Shown here: one piece after another, positions 54,328 through 63,720 of the stretch
Position numbering within the stretch: position 1 is the first letter of the stretch
Layout: each line of letters starts with the position of its first letter
NCBI GenBank assembly: GCA_910586995.1
Contig: CAJUKZ010000005.1
Location: 69,276 to 133,275 of the forward strand
DNA length: 64,000 nucleotides
Source: an uncultured Muribaculaceae bacterium
GTDB taxonomy: Bacteria > Bacteroidota > Bacteroidia > Bacteroidales > Muribaculaceae
Reading direction: 5' to 3'
Made by a program: the position numbers and the translations under genes
Notes under the pieces: model-generated
Database searches by the model: none
Seen by the model: only the letters and a program-made list of their open reading frames with translations
What the model was told of the DNA's origin: nothing

Positions 54328-56157
54328 ATGAAAAAGATTATCGCGCTTCTGCCAATGATAGCCCTCGCCTTGTGTGCGGCTGCAGGCCCAAAATATATCA
54401 AGGTGATGAGCTACAACATCCGTAATGCCAACGGCCTTGACAACTGCTGCAACATCCAGCGCGTAGCCAATGTGATAAACTCTGTACACCCGCACGTGGC
54501 CGCAATTCAGGAGGTCGACAGCATGACTGCCCGATCAGGACACAGATATATCTTGGGCGAACTTGCCGAGCGCACAGGAATGAAGGCATTTTTCGCTCCT
54601 GCCATCGACTACGACGGAGGCAAGTACGGCATCGGACTGTTGAGCCGCGACACACCCATGTGTGTACGCACCATAGCCCTGCCCGGACGCGAGGAAGACA
54701 GGACCATGTTTGTGGCCGACTTTCCTGACTATACATTCATAGGCACACACCTTTCGCTGACTGAAGCCGACAGAATGGCCTCGCTCGCCATCATCACCTC
54801 AGTAACTGACACATGCAGCAAACCTGTCTTTGTCGCAGGAGACATGAACGACACGCCGGGATCTCCATTCATGGAGGCCATGAACAAGCACTATAGCGCT
54901 CTTACAAATACCGACAGGCACACTTTTCCTGCCGACAATCCGGCAGAAACCCTCGACTATATATTCACCCCGCGCGAGCAGATAGTGCCGTTCACAACTG
55001 AATGGGCAAGAGTATACGCCGACAGCATCGCCTCCGACCACCGTCCCGTGGCAGTAAGGCTTCGCTTGTCGACCGACACCGACAAAATAATGATCGGCCA
55101 GCCATATCTTCAGAATCCTACTTGTGGTGGCATAAGCGTCATGTGGCAGACAAGTGTCCCAACACAGAACTGGATCGATTTCGGTACAGATACACTCGAC
55201 ACCCGCAAGGCGCGCACGCTGATCCACGGTCAGGAACTATGCAACAACACGATCCACAAAGTAAGACTCGACTCCCTCGTACCGGGCAAGAAATACTATT
55301 ACCGTGTCAACTCACGCGAGATACTCAAGTATCAGGGATATCACAAGGATTTCGGGCACACGTACACGTCTCCCTGGTATCAGTTCGAGCTGCCCTCTCC
55401 AACCGATAAAGGCTTCACAGCCCTCGTGTTCAATGATCTGCACCAGCACGCAGAGACATTTGAAGAACTTGCTGCGCGGATAAGCGATGTGGACTACGAC
55501 TTTGTGGTGATGAACGGCGACATACTCGACGATGTGCATACTGCCGCACAGGCCACACGGTTTCTCAATCTCGTGATAACCCGCCTCGATGGAGCGGAAC
55601 ATCCCATATTCTTTCTGCGAGGCAATCATGAAATACGCGATGCCTATTCTGTGGAGATGCACAGGCATTTCGACTATCCCGGCGGACTCACCTATGGCGC
55701 TTTCTCCTGGGGCGACACGCGCTTCGTGATGCTTGACTGCGGAGAAGACAAGCCGGACTCTCATCCTGTATATTACGGGCTAAACGATTTCAGCAGCCTG
55801 CGCCGCGACCAAGTGGAATTCATGAAAAAGGAATTTGCTTCCGACAACTTCAAGAATGCCGGAAAACGCGTACTCATACACCACATACCCATGTGGGGCA
55901 ACTATGAGCCTAACTTATGCGCAGACTTATGGACACCGGTACTTGCCGAAGCTCCATTCAACGTAAGCATCAACGCCCACACCCACAAGTTCGACTATCT
56001 TCCGGCAGGTAAAGCCGGCAATCCCTTCCCCGTGATCATCGGAGGTGGATATAAGATGAATTCTGCTACCGTAATGATAGTGCGCAAGACAGCAAAAACA
56101 CTCAGCATACAGGTACTTGACACAGCAGGCAGAACACTGCTCGACTCCAAATTCTGA
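54328..56157 (+). CDS. Secreted fusion of an EEP-type phosphatase and a purple-acid-type metallophosphatase
   Basis: 609 residues from the ATG at 54328, which opens a signal peptide (KIIALLPMIALALCAAAG). The first half (about 22-250) is an endonuclease/exonuclease/phosphatase domain: VMSYNIRNANG, AAIQEVDSM, GTHLSLTEADR, VAGDMNDTPGSPF and SDHRPVAV. The second half starts with a fibronectin-like PAP N-domain (about 260-360) followed by a metallophosphatase domain (about 365-585) with FNDLHQH, NGDILDD, RGNHEIRD, IHHIPMWG and AHTHKFDY. Both active sites look complete. Probably a periplasmic or surface enzyme that takes phosphate from phospholipids, inositol phosphates or nucleotides; the substrate is not known. 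Confidence 0.85.
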   Translation: MKKIIALLPMIALALCAAAGPKYIKVMSYNIRNANGLDNCCNIQRVANVINSVHPHVAAIQEVDSMTARSGHRYILGELAERTGMKAFFAPAIDYDGGKYGIGLLSRDTPMCVRTIALPGREEDRTMFVADFPDYTFIGTHLSLTEADRMASLAIITSVTDTCSKPVFVAGDMNDTPGSPFMEAMNKHYSALTNTDRHTFPADNPAETLDYIFTPREQIVPFTTEWARVYADSIASDHRPVAVRLRLSTDTDKIMIGQPYLQNPTCGGISVMWQTSVPTQNWIDFGTDTLDTRKARTLIHGQELCNNTIHKVRLDSLVPGKKYYYRVNSREILKYQGYHKDFGHTYTSPWYQFELPSPTDKGFTALVFNDLHQHAETFEELAARISDVDYDFVVMNGDILDDVHTAAQATRFLNLVITRLDGAEHPIFFLRGNHEIRDAYSVEMHRHFDYPGGLTYGAFSWGDTRFVMLDCGEDKPDSHPVYYGLNDFSSLRRDQVEFMKKEFASDNFKNAGKRVLIHHIPMWGNYEPNLCADLWTPVLAEAPFNVSINAHTHKFDYLPAGKAGNPFPVIIGGGYKMNSATVMIVRKTAKTLSIQVLDTAGRTLLDSKF

Positions 56158-56196
56158 TTTTTTAATTCCTGTCTTGATTTAATGAACTCTCTTTCG

Positions 56197-56204
56197 TAAA
56201 TTTG
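56197..56204 (+). promoter_or_regulatory. -7 box for the PP2C signalling trio
   Basis: TAAATTTG, 56 bases before the ATG at 56261. Confidence 0.55.
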
Positions 56205-56260
56205 CGACTCACAACATCCTGCAACAATCCCTCACACAAACCAAACAAAAAACAACCGCT

Positions 56261-57574
56261 ATGGATATCACACTACGCACACCGTTAAGCTTCTCCGAGA
56301 TTGGAAAGAAAGAAAATCAGGAAGACCGTCTGTACCCCTCGTCGGGTGCTTCACCCTCGACGCGTACATTCATCCTGTGCGACGGCATGGGAGGCCATGC
56401 CCGCGGCGAAGTTGCCGCCGAGGTAGTCTCAGCCACACTCGGAAGCAGTCTTGACGGAGATTCTTCGCCTGAGGTTTCTGCCTCAGGATTCGAGGCGGCG
56501 CTCAGCGGATGCTACAAGGCCCTCGACGAGAAACTACCGGGCGACGACAACCGGCGTCCGGGCACTACTCTTACGTGCCTGAGAATAGGTAGCAACGGTG
56601 TGCTAGCCGCCCATATAGGGGACAGCAGGATATATCAGGTGCGCCCCGGAGCGGGCATCATGTTCCGCACAGAAGATCACTCTCTCGTCAACGAACTCGT
56701 GCGGGCAGGACAGATCACTGAAGCCGAGGCCCGTGTGCACCCCAGACGCAACGTCATCACTCGCGCCATGATGCCGGGCGCATCAAATCCGCCAAAAGCC
56801 GATGTAGCCATCCTGACCGACGTGCGGGCCGGAGACTTCTTCTTCATCTGCTGCGACGGTGTGCTTGAGAAACTACAGGAAGACAGGCTTATAAAGATAT
56901 TGTCGAACTCCGCCACCAACGACTCAGCCAAACTTTCGGCCATAAAGGCAATCTGCGACACAGGCACGCGAGACAATTACACAGCCTGGCTTATCCCCGT
57001 GGCCGACGTCACTGGCAATGACACTCCTGAGGGCCGTCCGGTGATAACACTGAGCAATGTCGCTCCTGCCAGACCAAACTCACCCGCAGCAAAAGCTGCT
57101 CCTGCAAAGAATGCCGGAAAACGCGGCATAGTCTTAGGTATATTTATACTCTGTATAATCGTGGCGGCGCTGATAATCATGCTACGCGGCTCCAAGGACG
57201 AAAGCCCGGCGGCGGACGCTCCAAAAATCGAGAACAAAAAACCGGTGGAAGAACAAGAACCGGCTGCAACATCCAAGCCTCAGGACGACACCGAGCGCCA
57301 GCGCGATGCTGTCCGCAAGACTCGCGACACACGCCCGGCAGCACCCAAGCCTGAAACCTCCGCTCCGGAACGCAACAATGCCCCCAAGGAAGACGTCCCC
57401 GCCACTCCGGACGCCAGACAAGGTGCGGCCGCTAATGCTGCCGCCGCTGCTGCAAGCAACCGCAGGAAGACCGAGACAACCCCTGCCCCGGCGACAGAAG
57501 AACCGGAAAAGAAAACTGAACCGGCCAAAACCGAACCAAAACCGGACTCAGATCCTGAGCCTATCTCTGAATAG
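56261..57574 (+). CDS. Membrane-bound PP2C-family Ser/Thr phosphatase
   Basis: 437 residues. The PP2C domain (about 8-250) has NQEDRLY (Glu21, Asp22), LCDGMGGHARGEVAAEV (Asp41), AAHIGDSRIYQV, ICCDGVLEKL (Asp199) and RDNYTAWLI (Asp238), so the metal-binding site looks complete. A single membrane helix lies at about 290-308. Unlike most receptor phosphatases the C-terminal 125 residues after it are Pro/Ala/Glu/Lys-rich and disordered. It starts a run of three genes with a kinase-like protein and a sensor kinase. Confidence 0.9.
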   Translation: MDITLRTPLSFSEIGKKENQEDRLYPSSGASPSTRTFILCDGMGGHARGEVAAEVVSATLGSSLDGDSSPEVSASGFEAALSGCYKALDEKLPGDDNRRPGTTLTCLRIGSNGVLAAHIGDSRIYQVRPGAGIMFRTEDHSLVNELVRAGQITEAEARVHPRRNVITRAMMPGASNPPKADVAILTDVRAGDFFFICCDGVLEKLQEDRLIKILSNSATNDSAKLSAIKAICDTGTRDNYTAWLIPVADVTGNDTPEGRPVITLSNVAPARPNSPAAKAAPAKNAGKRGIVLGIFILCIIVAALIIMLRGSKDESPAADAPKIENKKPVEEQEPAATSKPQDDTERQRDAVRKTRDTRPAAPKPETSAPERNNAPKEDVPATPDARQGAAANAAAAAASNRRKTETTPAPATEEPEKKTEPAKTEPKPDSDPEPISE

Positions 57575-57603
57575 ACATCATTGTCATAACTCACCCTCCA
57601 CAA

Positions 57604-58314
57604 ATGCAAACCGAACTCCAACCTGACTCCACGCTCTTTGCCGGACGCTATACAGTGGTCCGCACCGCTGCATCGAATCACTACGGATTCACATACGTGG
57701 CCTCTGACCAAAGCACCGACACCCAGGTCTTCATCCAGGAATTTTTCCCGCATACAGGATGCCAACGCAACGCGCAGACATTCGACATGGCCATCCGCCG
57801 CGACAACGCCGCACAGGTGTCGGCGCTATATAAGGAATTCACCCGCTACGTATCCAATCTGAAAGACGGACTCATACCGGGAGGGCAAAAACTGATACAC
57901 GCATTCAAAGACCACGGCACAGCCTATTATGTCACTGCCGCCGATGACTCTGCCGCACTGTCGCCTAAGCCTTCCGCTCCACGGCAGCAGCCTGCGAGAC
58001 CTACGGTCTCAACACCTAAGAAACCGGAGTCTGCCCCAGCTGTAAGGAAGCCTATGGCTGAACCGGCGCGCAAGCAGTCGACCGATATTGAACGTCCTGC
58101 CAGAAAATCCACCCCTGACCGTGCCCGTGCGGCGAACTACCGCAATGCGATAATGTGGTATCGGATCGTGATATTCCTGTTGCTGTGCATCGTGCTGCTG
58201 CTTGTCTACCTTACATTCCTCAGCCCGTCGCCCAAGGTTAAGTCGGCACATCCTGTAACCCCTGCGGCAACAGAGGCCGCAGCCTCGCAAACATCCACTC
58301 CTGAAGCCCTCTGA
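57604..58314 (+). CDS. Membrane protein with an isolated, degenerate Ser/Thr-kinase N-lobe
   Basis: 236 residues. The first 118 residues follow the start of bacterial Ser/Thr kinases: LFAGRYTVVR, HYGFTYVASD, VFIQEFFP, FTRYVSNLK and HGTAYYVTA correspond to the gRY, FGxTY, VAIKEFFP, alphaC and hinge segments. But the Gly-rich loop is degenerate (TAASNHYGF), the ATP-binding Lys is Gln45, and nothing of the C-lobe (no HRD, no DFG) follows. Instead there is a Pro/Lys/Ser-rich linker (about 120-175) and one membrane helix (about 182-205). It cannot be an active kinase; a binding partner for the neighbouring PP2C or sensor kinase is one possibility. Its stop shares a base with the next start (TGATG). 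Confidence 0.7.
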   Translation: MQTELQPDSTLFAGRYTVVRTAASNHYGFTYVASDQSTDTQVFIQEFFPHTGCQRNAQTFDMAIRRDNAAQVSALYKEFTRYVSNLKDGLIPGGQKLIHAFKDHGTAYYVTAADDSAALSPKPSAPRQQPARPTVSTPKKPESAPAVRKPMAEPARKQSTDIERPARKSTPDRARAANYRNAIMWYRIVIFLLLCIVLLLVYLTFLSPSPKVKSAHPVTPAATEAAASQTSTPEAL

Positions 58315-59531
58315 TGGCCAACATCTACGACATACGGCGATACGGTAAGGTTGCCTTCCTGCTCACATCCGCACTCCTGGCCGCTATCTTCATATACTAC
58401 TCCAACTCACTCGTGCGCAACCTCTCCGCGCAGGAACGCGAGCGCATGGAGATATGGGCCGACGCCACAAAGGAAATCATCAACATAAGCGCTTCGGAAG
58501 ACGCAGGAGCGGCAGATCTCTCGTCGGAGGTCGACTTCCTCATAGGCATCATCGAGAGCAACACCACTATACCTGTGCTGCTCACCGACAGCGCCGGCAA
58601 TATCCTGCAACACCGCAACTTCAGTCTTCCAGATCCGATCGACCCGCAGAATCCGTTGCAACTATCCGCCATCAACGAGGCCTACCTAAAAGACAAACTC
58701 GCATCATTGGCCGGATCTACCAACGTGATCCACATCACGATAGCGCCCGGAGTAGCCCAGCATCTCTACTACGAGGACTCTACCCTGCTCAAGAGCCTGA
58801 GCCGCTACCCCTACGTGCTGCTCCTTGTGATGGTCGCATTTATAATAGTGGTATACTTCGCCGTGTTGTCGACCAAGAAAGCCGAGCAGAACAAAGTCTG
58901 GGTAGGACTCTCCAAGGAAACCGCGCATCAGCTCGGAACTCCCATATCGTCGCTTATGGCATGGATGCAACTGCTTCCGGAAATGGGGGTCGACCGCGAC
59001 ACCGTGGCGGAGATGGATAAAGACGTTAGGCGTCTGAGCACCATCGCCTCGCGCTTCTCTAAGGTGGGATCTACCCCTAAACTCGAACCGGACGACCTTA
59101 ATGTGATAGTGGAGCGGTCTGCCGCCTATATGAAGACGCGCATATCGCGCCGCATATCCCTGACTACCGATCTATGCAACAGCCCGCTGCCTGTCGAAGC
59201 CTCTGCACCTCTGCTCGAATGGGTGATGGAGAACCTCATCAAGAACGCAGTCGACGCCATGACCGACTCCGAGGGCAGAATCAGCGTAAGCACCTTTGCC
59301 GACCGCACCAATGCCGTAGTCGAGGTGACTGACACCGGACGCGGTATGTCGCGCAAGACTGTAAAGAATATCTTCAATCCCGGATTCACCACCAAGACAC
59401 GCGGATGGGGACTCGGACTGACTTTAGCGGCACGCATCATCAAACAATATCACCACGGCGACATCTTTGTGAAAGCCTCTGCACCCGGCCAAGGCACTAC
59501 ATTCCGTATCGAAATCCCTCTCCTGCCGTAA
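58314..59531 (+). CDS. Sensor histidine kinase
   Basis: 405 residues. Two membrane helices (about 12-30 and 167-185) enclose a periplasmic sensor region. The kinase core has the H-box SKETAHQLGTPISSLMAW (His205), the N-box MENLIKNAVDAM (Asn311), the G1 box VEVTDTGRGMS and the G2 box TRGWGLGLTLAARI. There is no receiver domain, and no response regulator gene lies nearby, so it is an orphan. It is translationally coupled to the kinase-N-lobe gene. Confidence 0.92.
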   Translation: MANIYDIRRYGKVAFLLTSALLAAIFIYYSNSLVRNLSAQERERMEIWADATKEIINISASEDAGAADLSSEVDFLIGIIESNTTIPVLLTDSAGNILQHRNFSLPDPIDPQNPLQLSAINEAYLKDKLASLAGSTNVIHITIAPGVAQHLYYEDSTLLKSLSRYPYVLLLVMVAFIIVVYFAVLSTKKAEQNKVWVGLSKETAHQLGTPISSLMAWMQLLPEMGVDRDTVAEMDKDVRRLSTIASRFSKVGSTPKLEPDDLNVIVERSAAYMKTRISRRISLTTDLCNSPLPVEASAPLLEWVMENLIKNAVDAMTDSEGRISVSTFADRTNAVVEVTDTGRGMSRKTVKNIFNPGFTTKTRGWGLGLTLAARIIKQYHHGDIFVKASAPGQGTTFRIEIPLLP

Positions 59532-59551
59532 AGACAAATATTATAACGCTG

Positions 59552-60301
59552 TAAATCGGTGTCCTAACGGACACCATATCTTATCCACGGACTACCGGTC
59601 ACACCTCGCCTACGGCTCGGTGTAACCGGTTACTGCTAAATCTGCGTCCTCCGGACGCCCCAACCACGATCTCACTTATACCAGACACATAGGCCACTGC
59701 ATAGGCATCTCGGATAGCACCGCTTATTATCAATAGAATGCCAGCATGATACTGACCTACTGCATCATCACTTGGACCACAAGGGTGACGTTAATCGGTG
59801 TCCTAACGGACACCTCACTACTATGCACGCGTGCCGGTTACACCTGCGCCTGCGGCTTCGGTGTACCCGATTACTAGTGAATCAGCGTCCTCCGGACGCC
59901 AGCCACTGTCCACGTGCCTGCATACCGTCGTGTGGAGCGTTCGCGGACGTCCATCTCCACAAGCTTACATATCATTATATCTGCTCATACCTCAATGTGT
60001 GAGGTGTATCAGGCATTACCTCATATAATCGTGTTTAGTCTCCCGCATGGCTGCAATACCCACAGGAATAGCGTCCGGTAGGACGCTGATTCACTAGTAA
60101 CCGGTTACACCGAAACCGCAGGCGAGGTATGACCGGAGAAGACATACTCCACAGATTGCCTCCCGCCTCGAAGCAATACCCTACAGGAATAGCGTCCGGC
60201 AGGACGCTGATTCACTAGTAATCGGGTACACCGAGCCGTAGGCGAGGTGTGACCGGACGTCCGAGAAAAATAGTATGGTGTCCGGCAGGACACCGATTTA
60301 G
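59552..60301. repeat. Three-hairpin dispersed repeat, copy R2 (large near-symmetrical element)
   Basis: The gene-free stretch 59532-60478 is mostly this element. Forward unit 1: hairpins at 59558-59575, 59594-59630 and 59644-59658. Forward unit 2: 59797-59814, 59834-59870 and 59885-59899. Reverse units: 60070-60087 with 60101-60136, and 60191-60208 with 60223-60256 and 60277-60294. The ends are inverted copies (TAAATCGGTGTCC at left, GGACACCGATTTA at right). The centre 59944-60050 resembles 40565-40676. No target-site duplication is evident and no protein gene is supported inside. Confidence 0.85.
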
Positions 60302-60406
60302 GCACTATAAGAGGTATCCGACCACCCCAAAAGACATGGTTTTAGTTAAAAATAACAAATACGGAAAAATTTCCTTAATAAATCCCCGCAGTAACTGAAA
60401 TTTTCG

Positions 60407-60414
60407 TAACTTTG
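60407..60414 (+). promoter_or_regulatory. -7 box for pckA
   Basis: TAACTTTG, 64 bases before the pckA ATG. Confidence 0.6.
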
Positions 60415-60478
60415 CACTTGTAAAACTACGCGATAACAAATCCAACTTAATATATAAACCCAAAGGTCTATTTTCAAG

Positions 60479-62122
60479 ATGAGCAACATTGAAGAAATCA
60501 AGAAAAACCGCGTTGCCGAGATAGCCGCCGATCTGAAGAAGTACGGCATCGAAGGCACAACCGAAATCGTTTACAACCCCACCTACGAGCAGCTTTTCAG
60601 CGAGGAGACTCTCCCCAGCCTCGAAGGCTTTGAAAAAGGTGTCGAGACCGAACTCGGCGCAGTCAACGTGATGACCGGCGTATACACCGGCCGTTCGCCC
60701 AAGGACAAATTCATCGTTCTCGACGAAAACTCCAAGGACACCGTATGGTGGACAACCGAAGAATACAAGAACGACAACAAGCCCGCTTCTGAAGAAGCAT
60801 GGAAGGCTTGCAAGGAACTTGCCGTCAAGGAACTCAGCGACAAGAAGCTCTACGTTGTCGACGGCTTCTGCGGCGCTAACAAGGACACCCGCATGGCAGT
60901 GCGCTTCATCATGGAAGTTGCATGGCAGGCTCACTTCGTGACCAACATGTTCATCCGCCCCACAGCCGAGGACCTCGCCGACTTCAAGCCCGACTTCATC
61001 GTCTACAACGCTTCCAAGGCAAAACTGACAAACTACAAGGAACTGGGTCTGAACTCAGAGACAGCCGTTGTCTTCAACATCACATCGCGTGAGCAGGTTA
61101 TCATCAACACATGGTACGGTGGCGAAATGAAGAAAGGTATGTTCTCCATGATGAACTACTACCTCCCCCTCAAGGGCATCGCATCCATGCACTGCTCTGC
61201 CAACACCAACATGGAAGGCAAGGACACCGCTATCTTCTTCGGTCTCTCCGGCACAGGCAAGACCACACTTTCCACCGACCCGAAGCGTCTCCTCATCGGT
61301 GACGACGAGCACGGCTGGGACGACAACGGCGTCTTCAACTTCGAGGGCGGCTGCTATGCCAAGGTTATCAACCTCGACAAGGAAAGCGAACCCGATATCT
61401 ACGCTGCTATCCGCCGCGACGCTCTGCTCGAGAACGTTACTGTAGACGCAGAAGGCAAGATCGACTTCGCTGACAAGAGCGTGACCGAGAATACCCGCGT
61501 AAGCTACCCCATCGATCACATCGAAAAGATCGTTAAGCCCATCTCCGCAGGTCCTGCAGCCAAGAACGTAATCTTCCTCAGCGCCGATGCATTCGGTGTA
61601 CTGCCTCCCGTATCTATCCTGACACCCGAGCAGACAAAGTATTACTTCCTCAGCGGCTTCACCGCAAAGCTCGCCGGCACAGAACGCGGCATCACCGAGC
61701 CTACCCCCACATTCTCGGCTTGCTTCGGTCAGGCATTCCTCGAACTGCACCCCACAAAGTATGCTGAAGAACTCGTTAAGCGTATGGAGCAGAGCGGTGC
61801 AAAGGCTTATCTGGTGAACACTGGCTGGAACGGCACAGGCAAGCGTATCTCTATCCGCGACACCCGCGGCATCATCGACGCTATCCTCGACGGCGCTATC
61901 CTCAAAGCTCCCACCAAGGTAATTCCTATCTTCGACTTCACTGTTCCTACCGAACTGCCCGGCGTAGATCCTAAGATCCTCGATCCCCGCGACACCTACA
62001 CCGATCCCGCTACCTGGACAGAGAAAGCCCAGGATCTGGCAGAGCGTTTCATCAAGAACTTCAAGAAGTACGAGAACAACGCAGCCGGCAAGGCACTCGT
62101 AGCCGCCGGTCCTCAGCTCTAA
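60479..62122 (+). CDS. pckA: Phosphoenolpyruvate carboxykinase (ATP)
   Basis: 547 residues, normal length. It interconverts oxaloacetate and phosphoenolpyruvate with ATP/ADP; in gut Bacteroidales it often works in the carboxylating direction on the way to succinate. Motifs: [30 protein letters not shown], the P-loop [32 protein letters not shown] and [17 protein letters not shown]. Strong codon bias and a clear promoter fit high expression. A terminator follows at 62156. Confidence 0.97.
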   Translation: MSNIEEIKKNRVAEIAADLKKYGIEGTTEIVYNPTYEQLFSEETLPSLEGFEKGVETELGAVNVMTGVYTGRSPKDKFIVLDENSKDTVWWTTEEYKNDNKPASEEAWKACKELAVKELSDKKLYVVDGFCGANKDTRMAVRFIMEVAWQAHFVTNMFIRPTAEDLADFKPDFIVYNASKAKLTNYKELGLNSETAVVFNITSREQVIINTWYGGEMKKGMFSMMNYYLPLKGIASMHCSANTNMEGKDTAIFFGLSGTGKTTLSTDPKRLLIGDDEHGWDDNGVFNFEGGCYAKVINLDKESEPDIYAAIRRDALLENVTVDAEGKIDFADKSVTENTRVSYPIDHIEKIVKPISAGPAAKNVIFLSADAFGVLPPVSILTPEQTKYYFLSGFTAKLAGTERGITEPTPTFSACFGQAFLELHPTKYAEELVKRMEQSGAKAYLVNTGWNGTGKRISIRDTRGIIDAILDGAILKAPTKVIPIFDFTVPTELPGVDPKILDPRDTYTDPATWTEKAQDLAERFIKNFKKYENNAAGKALVAAGPQL

Positions 62123-62155
62123 TCCGGTATTCCGACATTAACTGAAATATATTAT

Positions 62156-62190
62156 CAGACCCGCCGCACCAAGCAGCGGGTCTGATTGTT
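62156..62190 (+). terminator. Terminator after pckA
   Basis: CAGACCCGC pairs with GCGGGTCTG across an 11-base loop, followed by ATTGTTTAT. Confidence 0.85.
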
Positions 62191-62231
62191 TATAAAGCAT
62201 CCAAAGCCCACAGACACATTCCCGCATACTT

Positions 62232-63203
62232 ATGATTATAGACATACTCCTGCTCATAGCCGGCCTCGCGCTCATCCTCGGCGGCGCAAACTATCTGACC
62301 TCCGGCGCTTCGTCGGTAGCCAAAAAGTGGGGCGTAAGCGAACTTGTCATCGGTCTCACCATCGTGGCTTTCGGCACATCAGCCCCCGAACTGGTGATCA
62401 GCCTAATGTCAGCCGCGCGCCATAGCGCAGGTCTCGCCATAGGCAACGTTGTCGGCAGCAATATCTTCAATATCCTCGTCATCGTAGGCGCAGTGGCCCT
62501 CGTCCGACCCATCAAGGTACAGCCCGGCATACTCACCAACGAAATCCCGCTGGTGGTGCTGTCGTCGCTTGTGGTGCTTATCTGCGGCAATGCGCACATT
62601 CTCGACGGCGCTCCTGCCGACGTGCTCACCCGCTCCTACGGCCTGTTGCTCCTCCTGTTCTTCGCCATATTCATGCGCTACACTTTCTCGATAGCCCGCG
62701 AGGGCGGCGAGCCTCTGCCCGACTCCGGCACTACAGTGGCCGCATTGCCCGGCTGGAAGTCTGCGCTGATGATTCTCGGCGGACTCGGCGCACTTGTGGG
62801 CGGTGGAGAAATCTTCGTGCGGGGAGCAACCGGCGTGGCCCGCGCCCTTGACGTCAGCGAGGCCGTGATAGGCGTAACCATAGTGGCCGCAGGCACGTCG
62901 TTGCCCGAGCTTGCCACATCGATTGTAGCCGCCATGAAAAACAGTCCCGGTCTGGCTGTGGGAAATGTTGTAGGCAGCTGCTTGTTTAACGTATTCTTCG
63001 TCTTGGGCCTGTCGGCTGTGGTGTCACCCCTGCCCATGTCGGGCATCACCAACCTCGACCTGCTCACCCTCACGGGCGCGTCGGTGCTGTTCTATGTCTT
63101 CGGCCGGTTGATAAAGACACGCACATTCACCCGTGCCGAAGGCGCAGTGATGCTCGCTTGCTATGTGGCCTATACAATTGCCCTGATTGCCAAAGCAAGC
63201 TGA
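62232..63203 (+). CDS. Calcium/sodium antiporter (CaCA family, YrbG-like)
   Basis: 323 residues with about ten membrane helices in two inverted halves. The alpha repeats are clear: GLTIVAFGTSAPELVISLMS with GNVVGSNIFNILVI in the first half, and GVTIVAAGTSLPELATSIVA with GNVVGSCLFNVFFV in the second. It exchanges Na+ or H+ for Ca2+ at the inner membrane. The gene has no -7 box of its own that I can see. Confidence 0.93.
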   Translation: MIIDILLLIAGLALILGGANYLTSGASSVAKKWGVSELVIGLTIVAFGTSAPELVISLMSAARHSAGLAIGNVVGSNIFNILVIVGAVALVRPIKVQPGILTNEIPLVVLSSLVVLICGNAHILDGAPADVLTRSYGLLLLLFFAIFMRYTFSIAREGGEPLPDSGTTVAALPGWKSALMILGGLGALVGGGEIFVRGATGVARALDVSEAVIGVTIVAAGTSLPELATSIVAAMKNSPGLAVGNVVGSCLFNVFFVLGLSAVVSPLPMSGITNLDLLTLTGASVLFYVFGRLIKTRTFTRAEGAVMLACYVAYTIALIAKAS

Positions 63204-63217
63204 AACTTCGGATTAAC

Positions 63218-63394
63218 TCAGCAAAGAGAAAACGACACTTCTCCAAAAGAGAAAGCTGCATGAACGCCCATAGCTTTGAATGCTCTGATGATTGTTCCGA
63301 CTGTCAGATTATGCCCGTTCTCTATTCTTGATACCTGCGCACGTTGCACACCCATAAGCTCACCAAGCTGCTCCTGCGTGAGATTCTTCTCTCT
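63218..63394 (-). pseudogene. XRE-type helix-turn-helix regulator, 5' end replaced by repeats
   Basis: The minus strand encodes REKNLTQEQLGELMGVQRAQ, VSRIENGHNLTVGTII and RAFKAMGVHAAFSFGEVS, the C-terminal 55-60 residues of a small XRE/HTH protein of the kind seen as antitoxin-like regulators. Upstream the frame stays open into 63661 but only through the repeat sequence, where a 16-residue unit (APVYGRAYHRGKNSAD then APVHGRAYHREKNLTQ) is tandemly repeated. No plausible native start is present. It is most likely a truncated remnant. Confidence 0.6.
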
Positions 63395-63720
63395 GTGGTA
63401 TGCACGCCCATGCACTGGGGCGTCCGCAGAATTCTTTCCTCTGTGGTATGCACGTCCATACACTGGGGCGTCCGCAGGACGCCGATTTAGCAGTAACCGG
63501 GTACACCGAAGCGAAGCGCAGGTGTGCCCGGCTGTCCAATGGAAATATCCGGTGTCCGGTAGGACACCGATTAACGACACACAGGTACGGCCGACAAGAG
63601 ATCGTGGTATAAATCGGCGTCCTGACGGACGCCATAGCGCGGAGGATGTTCCACCGGGCACACCTCGCCCGTGGCTTGGTGTACCCGGTTACTGATTAAT
63701 CAGTGTCCTAACGGACACTC
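63383..63720. repeat. Three-hairpin dispersed repeat, copy R3, with tandem 48-bp units
   Basis: Two tandem 47-48 base copies (63383-63429 and 63430-63477) contain GGTATGCACG, CACTGGGGCGTCCGCAG. Then comes a reverse unit: GGCGTCC/GGACGCC (63467-63483), ACCGGGTACACC with GGTGTGCCCGG (63496-63531) and GGTGTCC/GGACACC (63551-63568). A forward unit follows: GGCGTCC/GGACGCC (63616-63633), ACCGGGCACACC with GGTGTACCCGGT (63653-63689) and AGTGTCC/GGACACT (63702-63719). The two units point away from each other, unlike R2. Confidence 0.82.

Noticed and set aside
59660..59790. Transposase remnant inside the R2 element
   Set aside because: No reading frame with transposase motifs could be found on either strand.
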